Assembly (NCBI GenBank): GCA_000711775.1
Contig: ARYC01017080.1
Location: forward strand, 98,658-162,657
Direction of reading: 5' to 3'
Origin: Oxytricha trifallax
Taxonomy: Eukaryota > Ciliophora > Spirotrichea > Sporadotrichida > Oxytrichidae
Length of the DNA: 64,000 nucleotides
The notes under the pieces were generated by a model. That model was given only the letters and a program-made list of their open reading frames with translations, had not been told where the DNA came from and made no database searches. Shown in pieces: positions 1 through 11,930 of the stretch. The position numbers were made by a program, and so were the translations under genes. Within the stretch, counting starts at the first letter, position 1. Every line of letters starts with the position of its first letter.

Positions 1-243
1 ATATCTTTTCTTTCGCTTCGAATAAAGATTTTTCACTCTAACTAAAAGTAAACCATTTTTATTTATATTATTATCATCTTTGTTCTTATAAATATACTTC
101 CTATCCTCATTCCAAACCCCAAAATCCTTTCAATAGTTTGATTGAACTTTATTGATAGAGTAGACTATTAGTGCACACTTTATTAGGGTTTAATAGGGTT
201 ATGTAGGGATTTGAGTTTAAATTTAAGTAATTTAAGAGAGTAT

Positions 244-1254
244 ATGGGAAGTTGGAGGTCATTTTATGATAGTGAGTATATAGATTTAGTATTTAAGTCG
301 CGTTATAGATGTGATAAACTCTAGCCTATTTAAAATAACATATCTATAGCAAGACTTCCTCATAAATCTCCTGTTACTGTTAAGTCTCACTGTCTATTAT
401 CATTAAATTGAAGAGATAAAATATTAATTTCAAAACTAAGAAAACTTTGAAATTTCACTACCATCATATCGATGATAATCGATGATAAGACACTTAATAC
501 TGTGCTCATTTCTCTCTAGCTTAAAGAGCTGTGATGTTTCATCGACAATTCTCTGAACTTCATATCTCTATTTAATCTATAGCAAACATATATTAAAAGA
601 ATGGAATATCTAACAAGACAGTAAATAGTATTAAGAGAGTGATCGACTTTAATGTTCCATTTTAAAAGACTATTTAAAATTACTTATTCGATTAAATTCA
701 GTGGGCTTAAGAGCATAATATAAAGATCATACATGCTGATTAGGCAGAATTCACTTTGAATACATTCATATTAAGGTCTTGGTATAAAAGATATAGCAAC
801 ATTGATGTATATGACTAAGAGGTTAAGATTTAAACTTATTCTATACTTGATGAAATAAGCGAAGATAATGGTCTAGAGACTTATGTAATCCACCCACGCT
901 CAAAATACTAAGTTATCATAAAGTTCCTTTAACGACTAAGAGACTATCCTGTTTGTAGATAACTTATCTGCCATAAAACTAAAAACTTAAGGAAGGATTA
1001 TGAATGGCTAAACATAACACCTGTATTTAATGTTCCTTACAGCCCTTAGTTCAATGGAATTGAATTATATTTGGGGATATTGAAAGGTCATTATAAGAAA
1101 TTGCTGCTATATCACTTCATGCACGACTTAATATAGATAAAGTAGATTTTAATAAAAGTGCTGGTAAGAAAATCAGCGATGGGAAAGCTAAAGTATGCGC
1201 AAGAGAAGGGAAATTTTTGTGTTTATTAATTAGTTTAAGATTTAATCAAAATGA
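244..1254 (+). pseudogene. TBE transposase (42-kDa type), decayed
   Basis: Counterpart of the copy B transposase, with recognisable blocks around all three parts of the DDE catalytic core: the HAD-type aspartate near 730, the VDN-x-S block near 955, and the SPQFNGIE block near 1045. Frameshifts and TGA codons interrupt it from about codon 50 onward, so no functional protein is expected. TAA/TAG codons appear where copy B also has glutamine, which supports the ciliate code. The gene points away from the terminal repeat and converges on the 22-kDa gene, the arrangement found in complete TBEs. Confidence 0.85.
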
Positions 1255-1260
1255 ATAAAT

Positions 1261-2049
1261 TCATTTATTAAATTATCCCTTAAAGGGATTTTTCATATAT
1301 TTCCTTTCATCCTCTTATGCATTGCTTGGGCCTATTTTCCTTCTCTTAGTGCCAGCTCCTGCATAAATGCTAATCTCATGTTGTTTTTATAAATCTTTGA
1401 AGAGTCTTTTACTTAGTTCGTGTTTTTATCGAGACTTTATCTCTTTGTTTAATTTGATTCGCTCTTTCATCAAATAAATAGCTGTGCCAGGTTTTTCAAT
1501 TAATTTAAAAGCCTAAGCTTGTATTAAATGAAAATATGTTTCTACAGTTCATACAACCAGGTGACACTAATTTTAATACCTTGCTTCTCTTTTTCTTCAG
1601 GAGAGATGCTATTGCGTTTCTTGTGGACAACTTAAATTGCTTCATTTAAATAACAGGCATCAGAGTTTCAAGAAGACTAAAAAATAAGTTCTTATCTGGC
1701 AACTTATTAAAGAGTTGTAGCTTTGTTGGGAAGTTTACAGCTACATCTGGATCACTCATAGCATCATCAAAAAGATTTTTAACAGATATTTCAGGGTACG
1801 TAAGTATCTCTATCATCCTAATTTCATTAGACTTAAAAGCTTTTTTCTTTCACTTAGTGAGGCATTTAAGAATACGATTTTATTTCCCTCCTAATTTTGT
1901 AAGAAGAGTTCAACTATAATAATAAGTAGATAATTGATGAAACTTACCCTGTTATACCAAGTATTTGAGGACGTTCTCTATACTTTGAAATTTTCCAATT
2001 TAATCTTGAGATTGAATTCTCTTCATTACATCATTCATAGATTTTATCT
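1261..2049 (-). pseudogene. TBE 22-kDa protein gene, decayed
   Basis: Minus-strand counterpart of the 22-kDa gene in copies B, C and D. The terminal TGA is conserved a few bases from the transposase stop. The normal start codon (2047-2049) has become ATA, and several indels disrupt the body. Readable stretches include the PNYPEIS-like block and the NKLPERN-like block. The protein's function is unknown in the family. It is included because it shows the convergent transposase/22K arrangement survives even in this truncated copy. Confidence 0.8.
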
Positions 2050-2859
2050 TGCTTCCTCTTTCAAGAAATGCTTTTGTAATTTAAAATTATGTATATCCAT
2101 TAGAATTTTATTAAAATTTACTATTAAATAGAGAGGACCAAGAGGAAGTCAGCCTTGAAAAGATATGAGGAGAAGCATTGAAAAACTTACTCCAAGTTCA
2201 CAGATTGATTTCCATTTTTATCAAGCTTTCTCCATTAAATTGCTTCTAATAATGTAATATTATTTTAGAAACTCCAAAACATTAAGTAGAAACTTTATAA
2301 GAAGATAGATTTTAAAGATAAAATCTTAATTATGAGCATATTGAATTAAAAATGCTTAATAACTTTATCTCAAATTATGTTTAAACTTAATTAGGATAAC
2401 CTCCTAGAGAAACAAAAATTCTTTAGTAGAATATAAATTTACTAAAATGTATCAGAGGGGAACAAAGTTCTAACGTAACAATGAGATTTGATAAAATTAT
2501 CAAAAATTTAATATAATTTTTTCGATATCTTTCAAATCTCAAAATGGAACAATCAATAAATTCAATAACTTTTAGAATAATTATTAATTATAAGACTTGA
2601 TAAAAAGACTATAACAATAGATGCCAACCTCAATACCATAAACACTAAACTTAAAAAATATAATAAAAATTCTGTTAACACTTTAAATCCATCATTTTAA
2701 TCTAAAATTTATTGATCATACAAAGAAATTAGCAAAATATGCTAAATTAAGCACATTAAGCGAGATATGTTTTTGAAGAATCATTAAGATTCATTGGGAG
2801 CTAACATGAAAGTTAACAACAATCAAAAGAATAATTAAGCTAATAATAAATATAATTTC

Positions 2860-3622
2860 TCACATCTTAAGAATAATTTTTAAAAAATACATTACGAATC
2901 CCTTTCAGATAGACTTGTATACTTTCATATTATTTTTCCTGAAGTTAAGCTTGGTCGCAGCAGTATCTTTAAACTTTACAAAAAATCTAGAATCAAATAC
3001 AAAATCGCAAAAAAAGCGGTTAGACATAAAGCGTGAATATATACAAATAATTAATCAACTTACGCTATTAGAAAACTAAAATTTTGTACATCGATGAGAA
3101 AACGCTCTAACCTTATGTGCAAAAATACAAGGCATGGTCAAACAAATCTTTTAATATTGAGCTTTAATAGCATGGAATTAAAATTAAAACATAAACTTTG
3201 ATACTTTGCAACAGCTTCTAACGAGGAATAGAGTAATATTTTATTGCTGAGTGCTCAATAATCACTGAGAAATTTTTAAAGTGTCTCGAGCAACTCCAAG
3301 ATTATTTCAATAATTAAAAGATATTATATTTATGGATAATCTTAGAGTCCATAGATCAAGATTAGTCTAGCAATAAATAAATAACTATAACTGGAAAGTT
3401 TTGTTTAACGCTCCTTATTCTTCGAATTTTCATTGTATAGAAGAAATATTTGTTCAGATTAAGAGAGAAATTAAAGATATAAGTTGGCAAATAAAATTTT
3501 CAATTTACAGACAGAAAGTTATAGAAATAGTATTAGAGTATTTATAAAATTTAGAAATCTTTGACTTAAAAAGTGATAGAGAGGCATTTTAATTTAATAG
3601 AAGACTATATTTAATAGAATGA
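2860..3622 (+). pseudogene. E1 Tc1/IS630-type DDE transposase, broken
   Basis: The N-terminal part (about 2880-3030) reads as a helix-turn-helix region with a GRSSIFKLYKKSRIKYK block typical of IS630/Tc1 transposases. A YIDEK block near 3095 supplies the first catalytic aspartate. MDNLRVHRSR near 3330 supplies the second. APYSSNFHCIEEIF near 3415 supplies the final acidic residue. The frame changes near 3040 and again near 3325, so at least two indels separate these blocks. The stop is TGA at 3620-3622. Many TAA/TAG codons fall at glutamine-compatible sites. It converges on the 22K-like gene, as in TBE. Confidence 0.78.
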
Positions 3623-3673
3623 ATCATGAGTCAATTTAATTGATTGAGGAATTAATTATTAAAGCTATTTAAA

Positions 3674-4270
3674 TCAAATATTAAATTTTAAGTTTTTATC
3701 ACTCAATTTTTTTATTTCTTCTGCATCATATTAATCAACTTGTCGCATTACGACATTAGTTGACTAGGTATAAGATTTTTTTAAAATCAAATAATATTAT
3801 TTTTTTTGATTATCTTCTTGATCTTTATTATGCTTTGAGCAATGATATCTCTCTGCCTTTTTTTTCTGTAAAAATAAATAAAAAATATTACTTGAAAAAA
3901 AGGGCTCTTACTGTATCATTAAATAATTATCATCTCTAAAAGCAATAGCCTATTACTAATTTTTATTGGATTCTTGTTGATTCCTTAATTAATTTTGTGC
4001 TTCTCTTAAGCCTTCAAGATATTCAGTTGAGATTGTTCCAACAAAATCTTCTCTTTCAGATAAATGGCTTTAGTCATCATAATAATTCAGGTGTCTCATG
4101 AGATTAGCAAATCGCTTAACTTCGTTTAGTAATATTTCAATTTTAAGTTCGGGGTCGTGTGGGACGTTTATATGAACTATATCTTTTTATTTAATTAAAA
4201 TTTTAGCTCCCTAAAGATAGTCTTTTATATAAATTACATTGAAGGATTCTTTTTGTACTAAGACAAGCAT
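3674..4270 (-). CDS. E1 22K-like protein, intact frame
   Basis: An uninterrupted 198-codon frame under the ciliate code, running from ATG at 4270 to TGA at 3674. That is close to the size of the 22-kDa TBE protein. Residues about 1-40 align with the second exon of TBE 22K (the stretch before its PNYPE block). The LSEREDFVGTISTEYLEGL block corresponds to the TBE stretch LPERNFFFGVLGTLKPEYLN. The C-terminus is rich in lysine and glutamine. It lies between a convergent transposase and a divergent zinc-finger/kinase gene, the same place as in TBE. An upstream first exon may exist but was not identified. Function is unknown. Confidence 0.65.
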
Positions 4271-4892
4271 AATCCTTCTAATTAATAATTTAAGATAAGT
4301 AAATTTATTATGGTATTTTAAAAATATGTACCAATCCTTTTTCTTTTTTGAAACTAATCATCCCTCAAATTGTCTTGCATAAACATTTATAATATTTTCT
4401 GGCAATCGTTATTAGGTTTGTAACATTCTAATAACCTATTTTATTAGTATATAAAGATTTTAATAATTCTATTCAATATATTGATTGTATAATTTTATCC
4501 TATTAAAGCTTTTCTTTAACGATGAAAATTATTTATAGCCAATAATATTACTTACAAATTGAATCCTAAAGACACTTTAAAGCTCCAAACAGAATAATTA
4601 ATAATATAATAAGAATCTTAAGTTTGATTGTTGAATTTGCTATATTTGTCATAATTATTAATGATTTTTGAATTAAATTTTAATTAAATAGTTTATCTAC
4701 TAATTTGTGTGTAACTAAATAATAAATTTAGTTACACATGCTATTAATTATTAAAAAATATAAAATAAATAAAATAAATTTATAATTATAACAGATATAA
4801 CATTCAATTTTAGATATAATCAATTATTGAGAAGCAAGAAGGCAGAGACAAGTCGCAATACTCAAAGTAACAGGCAAGAATAAACTCAAACA

Positions 4893-6116
4893 ATGTCAAC
4901 TCTAACTCGCTTAAAGATTTCATTGAATTCTAGCTCATAGAATATAAATTTAAGTAATAGTGCAGCTAATTTATTTATGACTCAGAATAATAATTGAAGC
5001 CGAAATATTTAAAAAATATGTGGAAAATGTGGGAAGGTGTATTCAAGCAAACAATTCAGGATGCACTCAAGAAATCACAAGATTAGCAAAAATAAATTTA
5101 AATAACTCAAGCATCATGATTAATCCTAAATTTGTTAAGTAATATTGTGTTAATTCCAACCAACTAATGACAGGGAGAAATTATTATAACACTATATGGA
5201 TCATAATTTGCAAGAATTATAAATCTCTAATCTAAAGCCAGAGGGAAGAATTCAGTTTAATATTTATTATTTTTAGAAACTATTCAAAACAAATATTTAG
5301 TTGAGTATATAGAAAAGCAGACTCAAATTAGTAAATAATTATAGACAAACTATTTTGAGTAAATAAAATAATTCTTGTCTAGAAAAGGTTTTGAATGTTT
5401 TTCAAGATGGAATATTAGTTGATGACCAACAGCTTATTGATACAACCTTTTTATGCATTAATCAATAAACAAATTAAAATGATGAAGAATAAAATGAGAA
5501 ATTATAGAATGAAAACTCATTTCCAATTTCCACAAATTAAAATTATAATTCAGGAAGCAGAAGAAATGAAGATGTTCGTGGATGGCTCTTCAGCAAAAGA
5601 TTTATAATTTAAAAAAGAGTAAAAGACTTAACATAACTTTGAATTTAGGCAATTAATAGAAAATAAATAATAATATGATTAATTATGTAATAAATATAAA
5701 AGCTCAAGCATCTGAACTGTTTAAGACTACAACACTAAAATAAATTATATGATGTCATACTTGAATAATATGACATTTATCTAATAAAAAGATCTTTTGA
5801 CACATCATTAATAAATTACTTAGATAATTGAGTTGACAAGGATGTTTTAGATTTAGTAATGGTTGGACTCTTTTATAGCATAATTGAATTACATAATAAT
5901 AAAATAGTAAATAGAGATATCAAACCAGATAATATACTAATTTAACCTGGCACAAACTTTTAAGTTTTTATCATACAAGAAAAGTATGCAGTGAGGCACA
6001 ATAATGACTCTTAAATTAACATTATCTAAAAAAATAAGTACATTGACTCTTACTTAAAGGTGCCAAGTGGAAGAAAGATTGGGATCAATACATTGTAGGG
6101 AGTGAAAAATTCATGA
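4893..6116 (+). pseudogene. E1 zinc-finger/kinase protein, broken
   Basis: The first half reads from ATG 4893 to about 5638 with one internal TGA near 5004. It contains a C2H2 finger, CGKCGKVYSSKQFRMHSRNH, and a second weaker Cys/His cluster about 50 residues later. The second half (about 5730-6116) contains a kinase catalytic-loop block, VNRDIKPDNIL, preceded by a helix ending SIIELHNNK, as in the TBE 57-kDa kinase. The aspartate of the activation segment is not recognisable. Frame changes and TGA codons make it non-functional as read. Domain order (fingers, then kinase) matches the TBE 57-kDa gene. Confidence 0.7.
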
Positions 6117-7010
6117 ACTTAACTTAAAAAAGAAAATATTTTATCAAAAAATATAAAACATTTTCTTTCAAGGTTAAAGATTTCGAAAGAATTTAAGGAA
6201 CTTTTTAAAGAAGTATTTACACTGAATTAGACTGGTGTGAAAGTTGAAAGAGTAAGTGAAATGTTTTATTTAGATATTAATTAATGATGTATAATTAATC
6301 TAATAATTTTTAAACTGAAATTTGATTTATTGAATCTTCCACTGTGAATTTCTTTCTTGTTTCTCAAGATCAAAAGGGTATAGCAAAGATGCACAATTAA
6401 TCAATTAGTCAGAATTATAGAAAATAAAAAGTTAAGTTTATTCCTTATATTTTATTATTTTTTGCTTATTAAAATATATTAAAACTGCATTAGTTCAGCG
6501 ACTACGGAGATATTATACCTTTTCTTTAAGCATTTAAACCCATCAAAAATTGTTGTTTTATTTAACATATCGGAATCTTTTTTTATATGAATGATCATAT
6601 TGATTGTGTTCTTAATCGACACCAACATTATTTTGGAGCCTAAGGAATTCTATAATAATTATTACTTCTTGCAATATTTGTTTATCAAATTACCTAAAGA
6701 CAATTGAAATTAAAAATACATGAAAAATATCTTTGCAAATTTTATTTACACTCTATAATTCATTTAGTTTAGTCAATACATTCAATTTATTCTATCTTAA
6801 AAAAATAAAATGACTTTTTTATCATTTATTTTGTCTTAATCTTGGTTATTTATAAGTAAATAAATGGTAATTGCTATTAATTCATATAAAGTATGTAATT
6901 ACTGTTAAGACATATTCCATTGACATAATAAGCAAAATAACTTATCATGATTTAATCAAAAAGAATGTAAAATTTAAATTTAATTTTAAATGTTTGTTAT
7001 CTTATTAACT
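6117..7010. other. AT-rich stretch without recognised gene
   Basis: Very AT-rich sequence with only short frames under the ciliate code. Nothing recognisable was seen. It is likely germline-limited or intergenic DNA. Confidence 0.5.
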
Positions 7011-7448
7011 TCAAATTAATTCATTGATCTTAAATGCCCATTTGAGCTTATCAGACTCCTTCAATTTAGTTTACATCTCTAATTGTCCAAATTTTATTTA
7101 TAATTTTACTTAAAATTTTACTTAAAATCTTGCTTCAGAACAACTAGTCGCCAATTACTCTATATTTTAAACAAAAGTAGGTAAAAGCATAATTATTTAT
7201 ATCCAATAAGAGTAATTTATTAGCCCACACTTTTCATCATATCTTGATTGAATCAAAGTATAGCATAGTTTGCATCTATAAGCATTGTAAAAAGAGTGAC
7301 ATCTTCTATTTATTAGAGGAAAATCCCAAATAGAATATTGTTTCCACAAATGGAGACTTGTGATAAGAAGAGTAACCATCTGCCGAAGTAGCTTTAATAG
7401 GATAAGCAGGCAGCCTTTTATGTATTTTGAAACCTACAGAATGTTCAT
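7011..7448 (-). CDS. Unrecognised 145-codon ORF
   Basis: Open from ATG at 7448 to TGA at 7011 under the ciliate code. The central part has clustered cysteines (RRCHSFYNAYRCKLCY) and an RYDEKCGLINYSYW block, and the C-terminus is rich in charged residues and glutamine. Base composition is less AT-biased in the first two thirds than in the flanks, which favours real coding. The last third is a low-complexity KFQVK-like repeat and may be non-coding extension. No family is recognised. It could be a whole small gene or one macronuclear-destined segment of a larger one. Confidence 0.42.
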
Positions 7449-7742
7449 TATTATTTTATTATAATTATATAATCATTCAGTTTATTATTATTTTAGTATA
7501 TATATATTTCTGGCTTTTATATTTTACTGCTTAAATATCCAAAGTAAGTGAAGATCAGAATGAATGACTAATAGATTCAATACTAATTTAACATTAATTA
7601 TAGTTATTAGACCAAATTTGTTTAAACCTAATTCCCATTTTGTTATCTAAGTTAAGTCCTGTATCAAATTAACAATATATAATTGACAATAAATTCAACT
7701 GAAACTATTATTCATTAGTCATCAAGGTAAATAATATGAAGC

Positions 7743-9190
7743 AATGAGGACCTGGTTTAGCATGCTTTTATAACGATAAATTGAGCAACTCAAGAATGTT
7801 TACTTATTATAACAGCTTTATCGGGATAATATTGAGGCAAATTCTTAGCAAATTAAAGTATAATGATTGAAAAATTAATTTTATAATTGATCAAATCATC
7901 AATTATTTCATAATTAAAAGAATCGACATTGACAAGGTTACAAAGGAGCAAGCCAGTCTTTCTTAGGATAAACCGATAGTACTGGTATTTCTAGATATAA
8001 AGATATTAATGATTCTGTGAAAAGAGTTGATACTCGAATTTATTTATTACAAATAATAATCCTTGTTAAATTAGGAGTTAAAGTACTTATTATGTAGCAA
8101 TTTTATTAGAGGAGATTCTGTTGATATAAATAAATAATTAATTAATAGAAGTAATGTAAAGTTCTATATTATCTGCTATCCTTAGAATTAATCAATTTCA
8201 ACTATTTTGGCATTTTATCATAACAATATTTGAGGTAATTAAGGTATTAATAAACTCGTAAATGCCAAGTGGATTTAAGAGCATCTCTTATTGAAATGGC
8301 AAAGAATGTAAAATCATGAATATTAACACTAACAAATCAATGAAAAGTATAATACAATAATTAAGCAAAGTTTAATAATGATTATAGGATTTTAAATGAC
8401 CTTCGATGTTATGAAGAGGGTGATAAGAATAAAGAAGTATTTATTAGTCAAGTAAACAAAGCTGTTTATATTTAGGTTACCGTCACTAAATTAACAGCAG
8501 AGATTATGAAGGTAATAAAGATGCAAGAATAATGATTTAGATAGTGCTGGGAAAAACAAAAATTTGCTTTTAATATTATAATCAAAATCATCTCATGTCT
8601 GTGATATTCTATTTCCTTCATTCCATTCTACTTATTTCAATGATAGACAGATTGATATTATATACTAAGTTTCATTTGAAGATTTTGTTTGTAATACTGA
8701 AATTAAAATAATTGCAGTAATTTTTAAATTATTAATAACGATTTAGGAAGATAAATTTGAAATGAGATAACAGACTAACTTTAGAAGAAGAAAATGAAGG
8801 GGCTGTTGAAGATAATGACACTTCATCTCAGAAAGTAATGTAATAAGGAACTTTATTTAATGAATGTGTTATTAAATTATACTAGAAAAGGAATTTTAAG
8901 ATTGCGTTGCTAATATTGCATATATAATTTTCATATTTGTATCATAATCATGAATATTCACAGAGAATAAAGATCTAATGATGGCATGTAAGCGCTCTAT
9001 ACTAAGAAAGCCCATCAATTTAATTATGATTAGAGGAAAGATATGAGATTTAAAGCGAAAGAAGAACTGTTTTGATATTAATTCACATAATCTTTATTGA
9101 AATATAAAAAATTGGACAAAGTAAGTAGAACATATTTGTTTGAACATATTAATAATGATTTAGTAATTTATCAACCCCTATTTTACATAG
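7743..9190 (+). pseudogene. Unrecognised interrupted gene or MDS cluster
   Basis: A chain of protein-like plus-strand frames, each closed by TGA or a frame change: 7743-7870 (starts MRTWFSMLLQRQ), about 7980-8120, about 8115-8210, 8381-8535 (acidic, CYEEGDKNKEVF), 8536-8770 (SHVCDILFPSFHSTYFND), 8774-8975 (acidic LEEENEGAVEDND, then hydrophobic), and a weaker tail. The pieces keep one strand and one order, so they probably come from one gene broken by internal eliminated sequences, introns or decay. No domain is recognised. Junctions were not resolved because pointer repeats are too short to pick by eye. Confidence 0.45.
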
Positions 9191-10158
9191 TTATATTTTT
9201 ACACCACTTATTGATTTTTCATAATACTTAAAAAAATAAATAAACAAATTGTCAGTGAAGTATAGTTTAATTACATAGTTCCCTTGGAAATATCTTCATT
9301 TGCGAGCAATTATAGTAATTATTACATTTAAAGATCTTCATCGTCCCATATGATTTAAAACTTTAAATGATTTATTAATTAGTTTATTTTGCTTTATTTA
9401 ATCACCAAAAAAATATTATTTATTTGTTTTTAATGGAAGGTAGCTCTTAAGAAAATTATCAATAACAAATTTTTCAAAATAAAAAGTTGTAGATAAAAAA
9501 TAAAAATCTTAACATAAATTTATAATTATTAGATTGTAATGTAAAATTCGGATTAGTGATATCATAAGTGATAAAATCTTTTAACTATTAAAAGTTCTTG
9601 GCCATTAATATTTTCTATGCCATTAATATATATTTTCTATGCCATAAATTTTAAACTCTTCTTTCTTACACTCTTAAAATTGCAATCTATAATATTTATA
9701 ATCTCATTTATTAAAGTTTTTGTAAATTAAAATTTTTTAACCCCAAAACTTTCATAGCTCAACTTTTAAGTTTTATTTAAACACACACAGAATTATCTAA
9801 AATACTTGAAAATTAAATTTATCTTAAAGTCTTTGCTTCATGTGAAACTTTTCTGAAAAATAATAATTAAAAAATAAAGTAATTAATTTAAGTCATACAT
9901 TAATCTTACTAAGATATAGTAATAATTTATCTTTAATTTTATCCATTACAAGTAAAAAATGTAATTTAATTTTTAATTTAATATTTATTACTGTTATTTG
10001 GTTTTAAGTTTCTACAATCTCTCAATCTTTCGTAACTTATAAACATTAGAAATATTTAAAAAAATTATATATTTTTTTATTTTTATTTTAAATTAAAAAG
10101 CCAAAATTAGATTTAACTGCTTTACTTAAAACTAAAATTTTTAGGATCAGCATAAAAA
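9191..10158. other. AT-rich stretch without recognised gene
   Basis: Only short frames and homopolymer-rich AT sequence were seen, including a lone AACCCCAAAA near 9738 without terminal-repeat context. No gene is supported. Confidence 0.45.
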
Positions 10159-10455
10159 TCATAATTATGTCAAATTTGGGAAAAATAGGAATTAATCCTT
10201 TTCAAATTTTAAATATTCAAAATCTATGATTGTCCAAAGTTATTTATATTTGATAATTTTAGGATATTTATAAAAATTCTTATAATTTAATATAAAACCA
10301 TGTTGGCTTTTTTGTAAAAGTAGTTGCAAACACTGGTCCAGGATAGGAATACCCCTTAACGATGTCAGAATCTGAGCTGCTATGAGTAGAGGTGTACATG
10401 AATTTGGAAATCTACCTTTGAGCAATTTCATGCTTGAACTAGATTGAAGCTACAT
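10159..10455 (-). CDS. Partial ankyrin-like coding segment
   Basis: A 98-codon frame from ATG 10455 to TGA 10159. Residues about 20-55 include CTPLLIAAQ and CLQLLLQKS, spaced like the two helices of an ankyrin repeat. The C-terminal part, IIDFEYLKFEKDQFLFF, is nearly repeated in the frame starting at 33495 on the other strand. The piece is therefore likely a fragment (one MDS or a decayed copy) of a larger ankyrin-type protein. The ankyrin call rests on one repeat only and is tentative. Confidence 0.4.
10167..10235 (+). repeat. Dispersed inverted repeat, copy 1
   Basis: About 67 bp (from TCAAATTTGGG to ATCTATGATT) that matches 33487-33553 in the opposite orientation with few differences. Both copies lie inside open frames and encode a similar peptide, so this may be a shared coding segment rather than a non-coding repeat. 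Confidence 0.6.
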
Positions 10456-10801
10456 GTCCCATAAAAATATTAAATTTCAGTTTCATGCTTGATTTATGTG
10501 ATCAAGTACACCAAATTATATTTTTCCACATTTTTTAGCATTCTGGCTTTTTGTAGAGCGATAATCAAATAAAGTAATGGTGAAAATCCGAGGTGCAATT
10601 GAATGAATTTTGATAAGCTGAGTAAAATTGTGTAGAATGGTTGGTCTACGATTGGAAATGAATTATAATCAAAAGAGTAGCTAAATATATTAAAACAAAA
10701 ATATTAAATTCAAAAAATATGACTATCAGAGTTTAATGCGTGACTAATTAAGATAAATAACTTGAAAGATTTAAGAAATTAGATTTAATAGTTAAGTAAA
10801 A

Positions 10802-11071
10802 ATGAATAAAAATAATGGAAGATATCTGGCTGCTGGTTACTCAACAAAATTTGCAAGTAACAAAAACATATCTAAACATTTTTTATATTTTGGCAATACT
10901 AATCAGAAGAAGTCACGAAGGCAGACGACAGAGAGTTCGGAAGACATCAGAAAGAATTGCATAAACTCTAATAAGAATGACCAGTTGGAGCTTAATATCA
11001 AGGAGAGTGGTAAGAAAAGGTAACTGTAACAAGATATGACTTTTGCATATTTGTTTAAGAATACTTATTGA
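10802..11071 (+). CDS. Small basic ORF, 89 residues
   Basis: Open from ATG 10802 to TGA 11069-11071 under the ciliate code. Composition is strongly protein-like: Asn/Lys/Ser-rich, with a basic NQKKSRRQTTESSED stretch and a KESGKKR patch near the end that could act as a nuclear-localisation signal. No family is recognised. It could be the 5' exon or a single MDS of a gene whose remainder lies elsewhere. Confidence 0.4.
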
Positions 11072-11458
11072 TTATATTTGATTTCAATTTAATTTATCGA
11101 TTCTTTGTTATTTTTCATAAATCACAAAATGTATCAACTGTGGTAGATTTTGAGGGTAAGATTGTTAATTCCCATTATGTTGTTGTACATTATTTAATTT
11201 CCGCCTTAAAATATTCAAATAAAATTCTATTCTTAGGGTCAAATCTGCTAAAGTTTTGACTTAAAAATCTCTGCGGAGCAGCTCTTGAAAAATATTATAT
11301 GACACCATCTCCGAGGTTGAAATTCTTATTTGCAGTCTATAATATTTTCGCTAGGCTATCAAATTCCTTCACTTTTCCAATTTCTCATCAAAATAATTGA
11401 ATTGATAAATCAATAACTGTTAATCAGACACTTAAATTTATTTATAAGATAGCTTAAT

Positions 11459-11660
11459 TTAATTATTATTGTTATTGTTAAGATGTCTGCCTAATCTCAA
11501 AAGAACACACATCTGACGACTTAGAGGTGAAACAAAAAATAAAAAAACATCTCTAAGAAAAGCGAAAGAATAAAAAAAGATCAAGTTGAGGTGGTTGGCA
11601 CACTGACCGGTGAACACCCTATGAGAGGCAAATAGGTCCAAAAGGCCAAAGTCACTCCCC
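11459..11660 (-). repeat. GC-richer island with AAT/AAC tail
   Basis: A 200-bp island clearly richer in GC than its surroundings. On the minus strand it ends in an (AAC/AAT)n run at 11459-11480. It contains a short inverted repeat around GATGTCTGCC / CACACATCTGACGAC. The layout (body plus triplet tail) resembles the 3' end of a retroposed element, but there is no coding evidence. Confidence 0.35.
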
Positions 11661-11778
11661 TAACAAAAGAAATATTGGACATCAAAATTAAAATGTACTG
11701 TAAGAAAATGTATTGGTTGTCGATTGGAAAGATTTTTTAGTACCTTAAGTACTAAGTACAACTAACTGATATATATAC

Positions 11779-11930
11779 TCTCAATAATAATAATAATAAC
11801 AACAGCAATAGTATTAATAATAATATATTTAATACTAGAGATCTTTATTTCTAGTTTTCATATTCACCTTACCTTAATTTATTCATCATCATCATCATTA
11901 TCATCATAAAAATCATCATCATCATATAAG
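11779..11930. repeat. (AAT)n and (ATC)n microsatellites
   Basis: Two simple triplet tracts: AAT/AAC-type at about 11783-11828 and ATC-type at about 11886-11930. They are separated by a short AT-rich spacer. Confidence 0.85.

Larger units (their letters stand above)
112..2452 (+). mobile_element. TBE: TBE transposon copy A, 3' truncated
   Basis: The left end carries a C4A4-type terminal repeat preceded by ATT, as in the other TBE copies here. The interior matches copy B (36268-40397) in order: transposase on plus, then the 22-kDa gene on minus, then the short palindromic intergenic repeats up to about 2452. Similarity then stops, so the zinc-finger/kinase gene and right terminal repeat are missing. 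Many indels relative to copy B show that this is an old, dead copy. The deletion junction lies a few hundred bases before element E1, so the missing half may have been lost in a rearrangement there. Confidence 0.88.
2860..6116 (+). mobile_element. E1: diverged TBE-related element
   Basis: Three consecutive genes reproduce the TBE plan: DDE transposase on plus (to 3622), a 22K-like gene on minus (3674-4270), and a C2H2 zinc-finger plus protein-kinase gene on plus (4893-6116). The proteins resemble TBE only at the motif level, so this is not a recent TBE copy. No C4A4 terminal repeat was found at either side, so the element ends are unknown. It lies just downstream of the truncation point of TBE copy A. 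It is either a separate old TBE lineage or a sister family. Confidence 0.68.
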
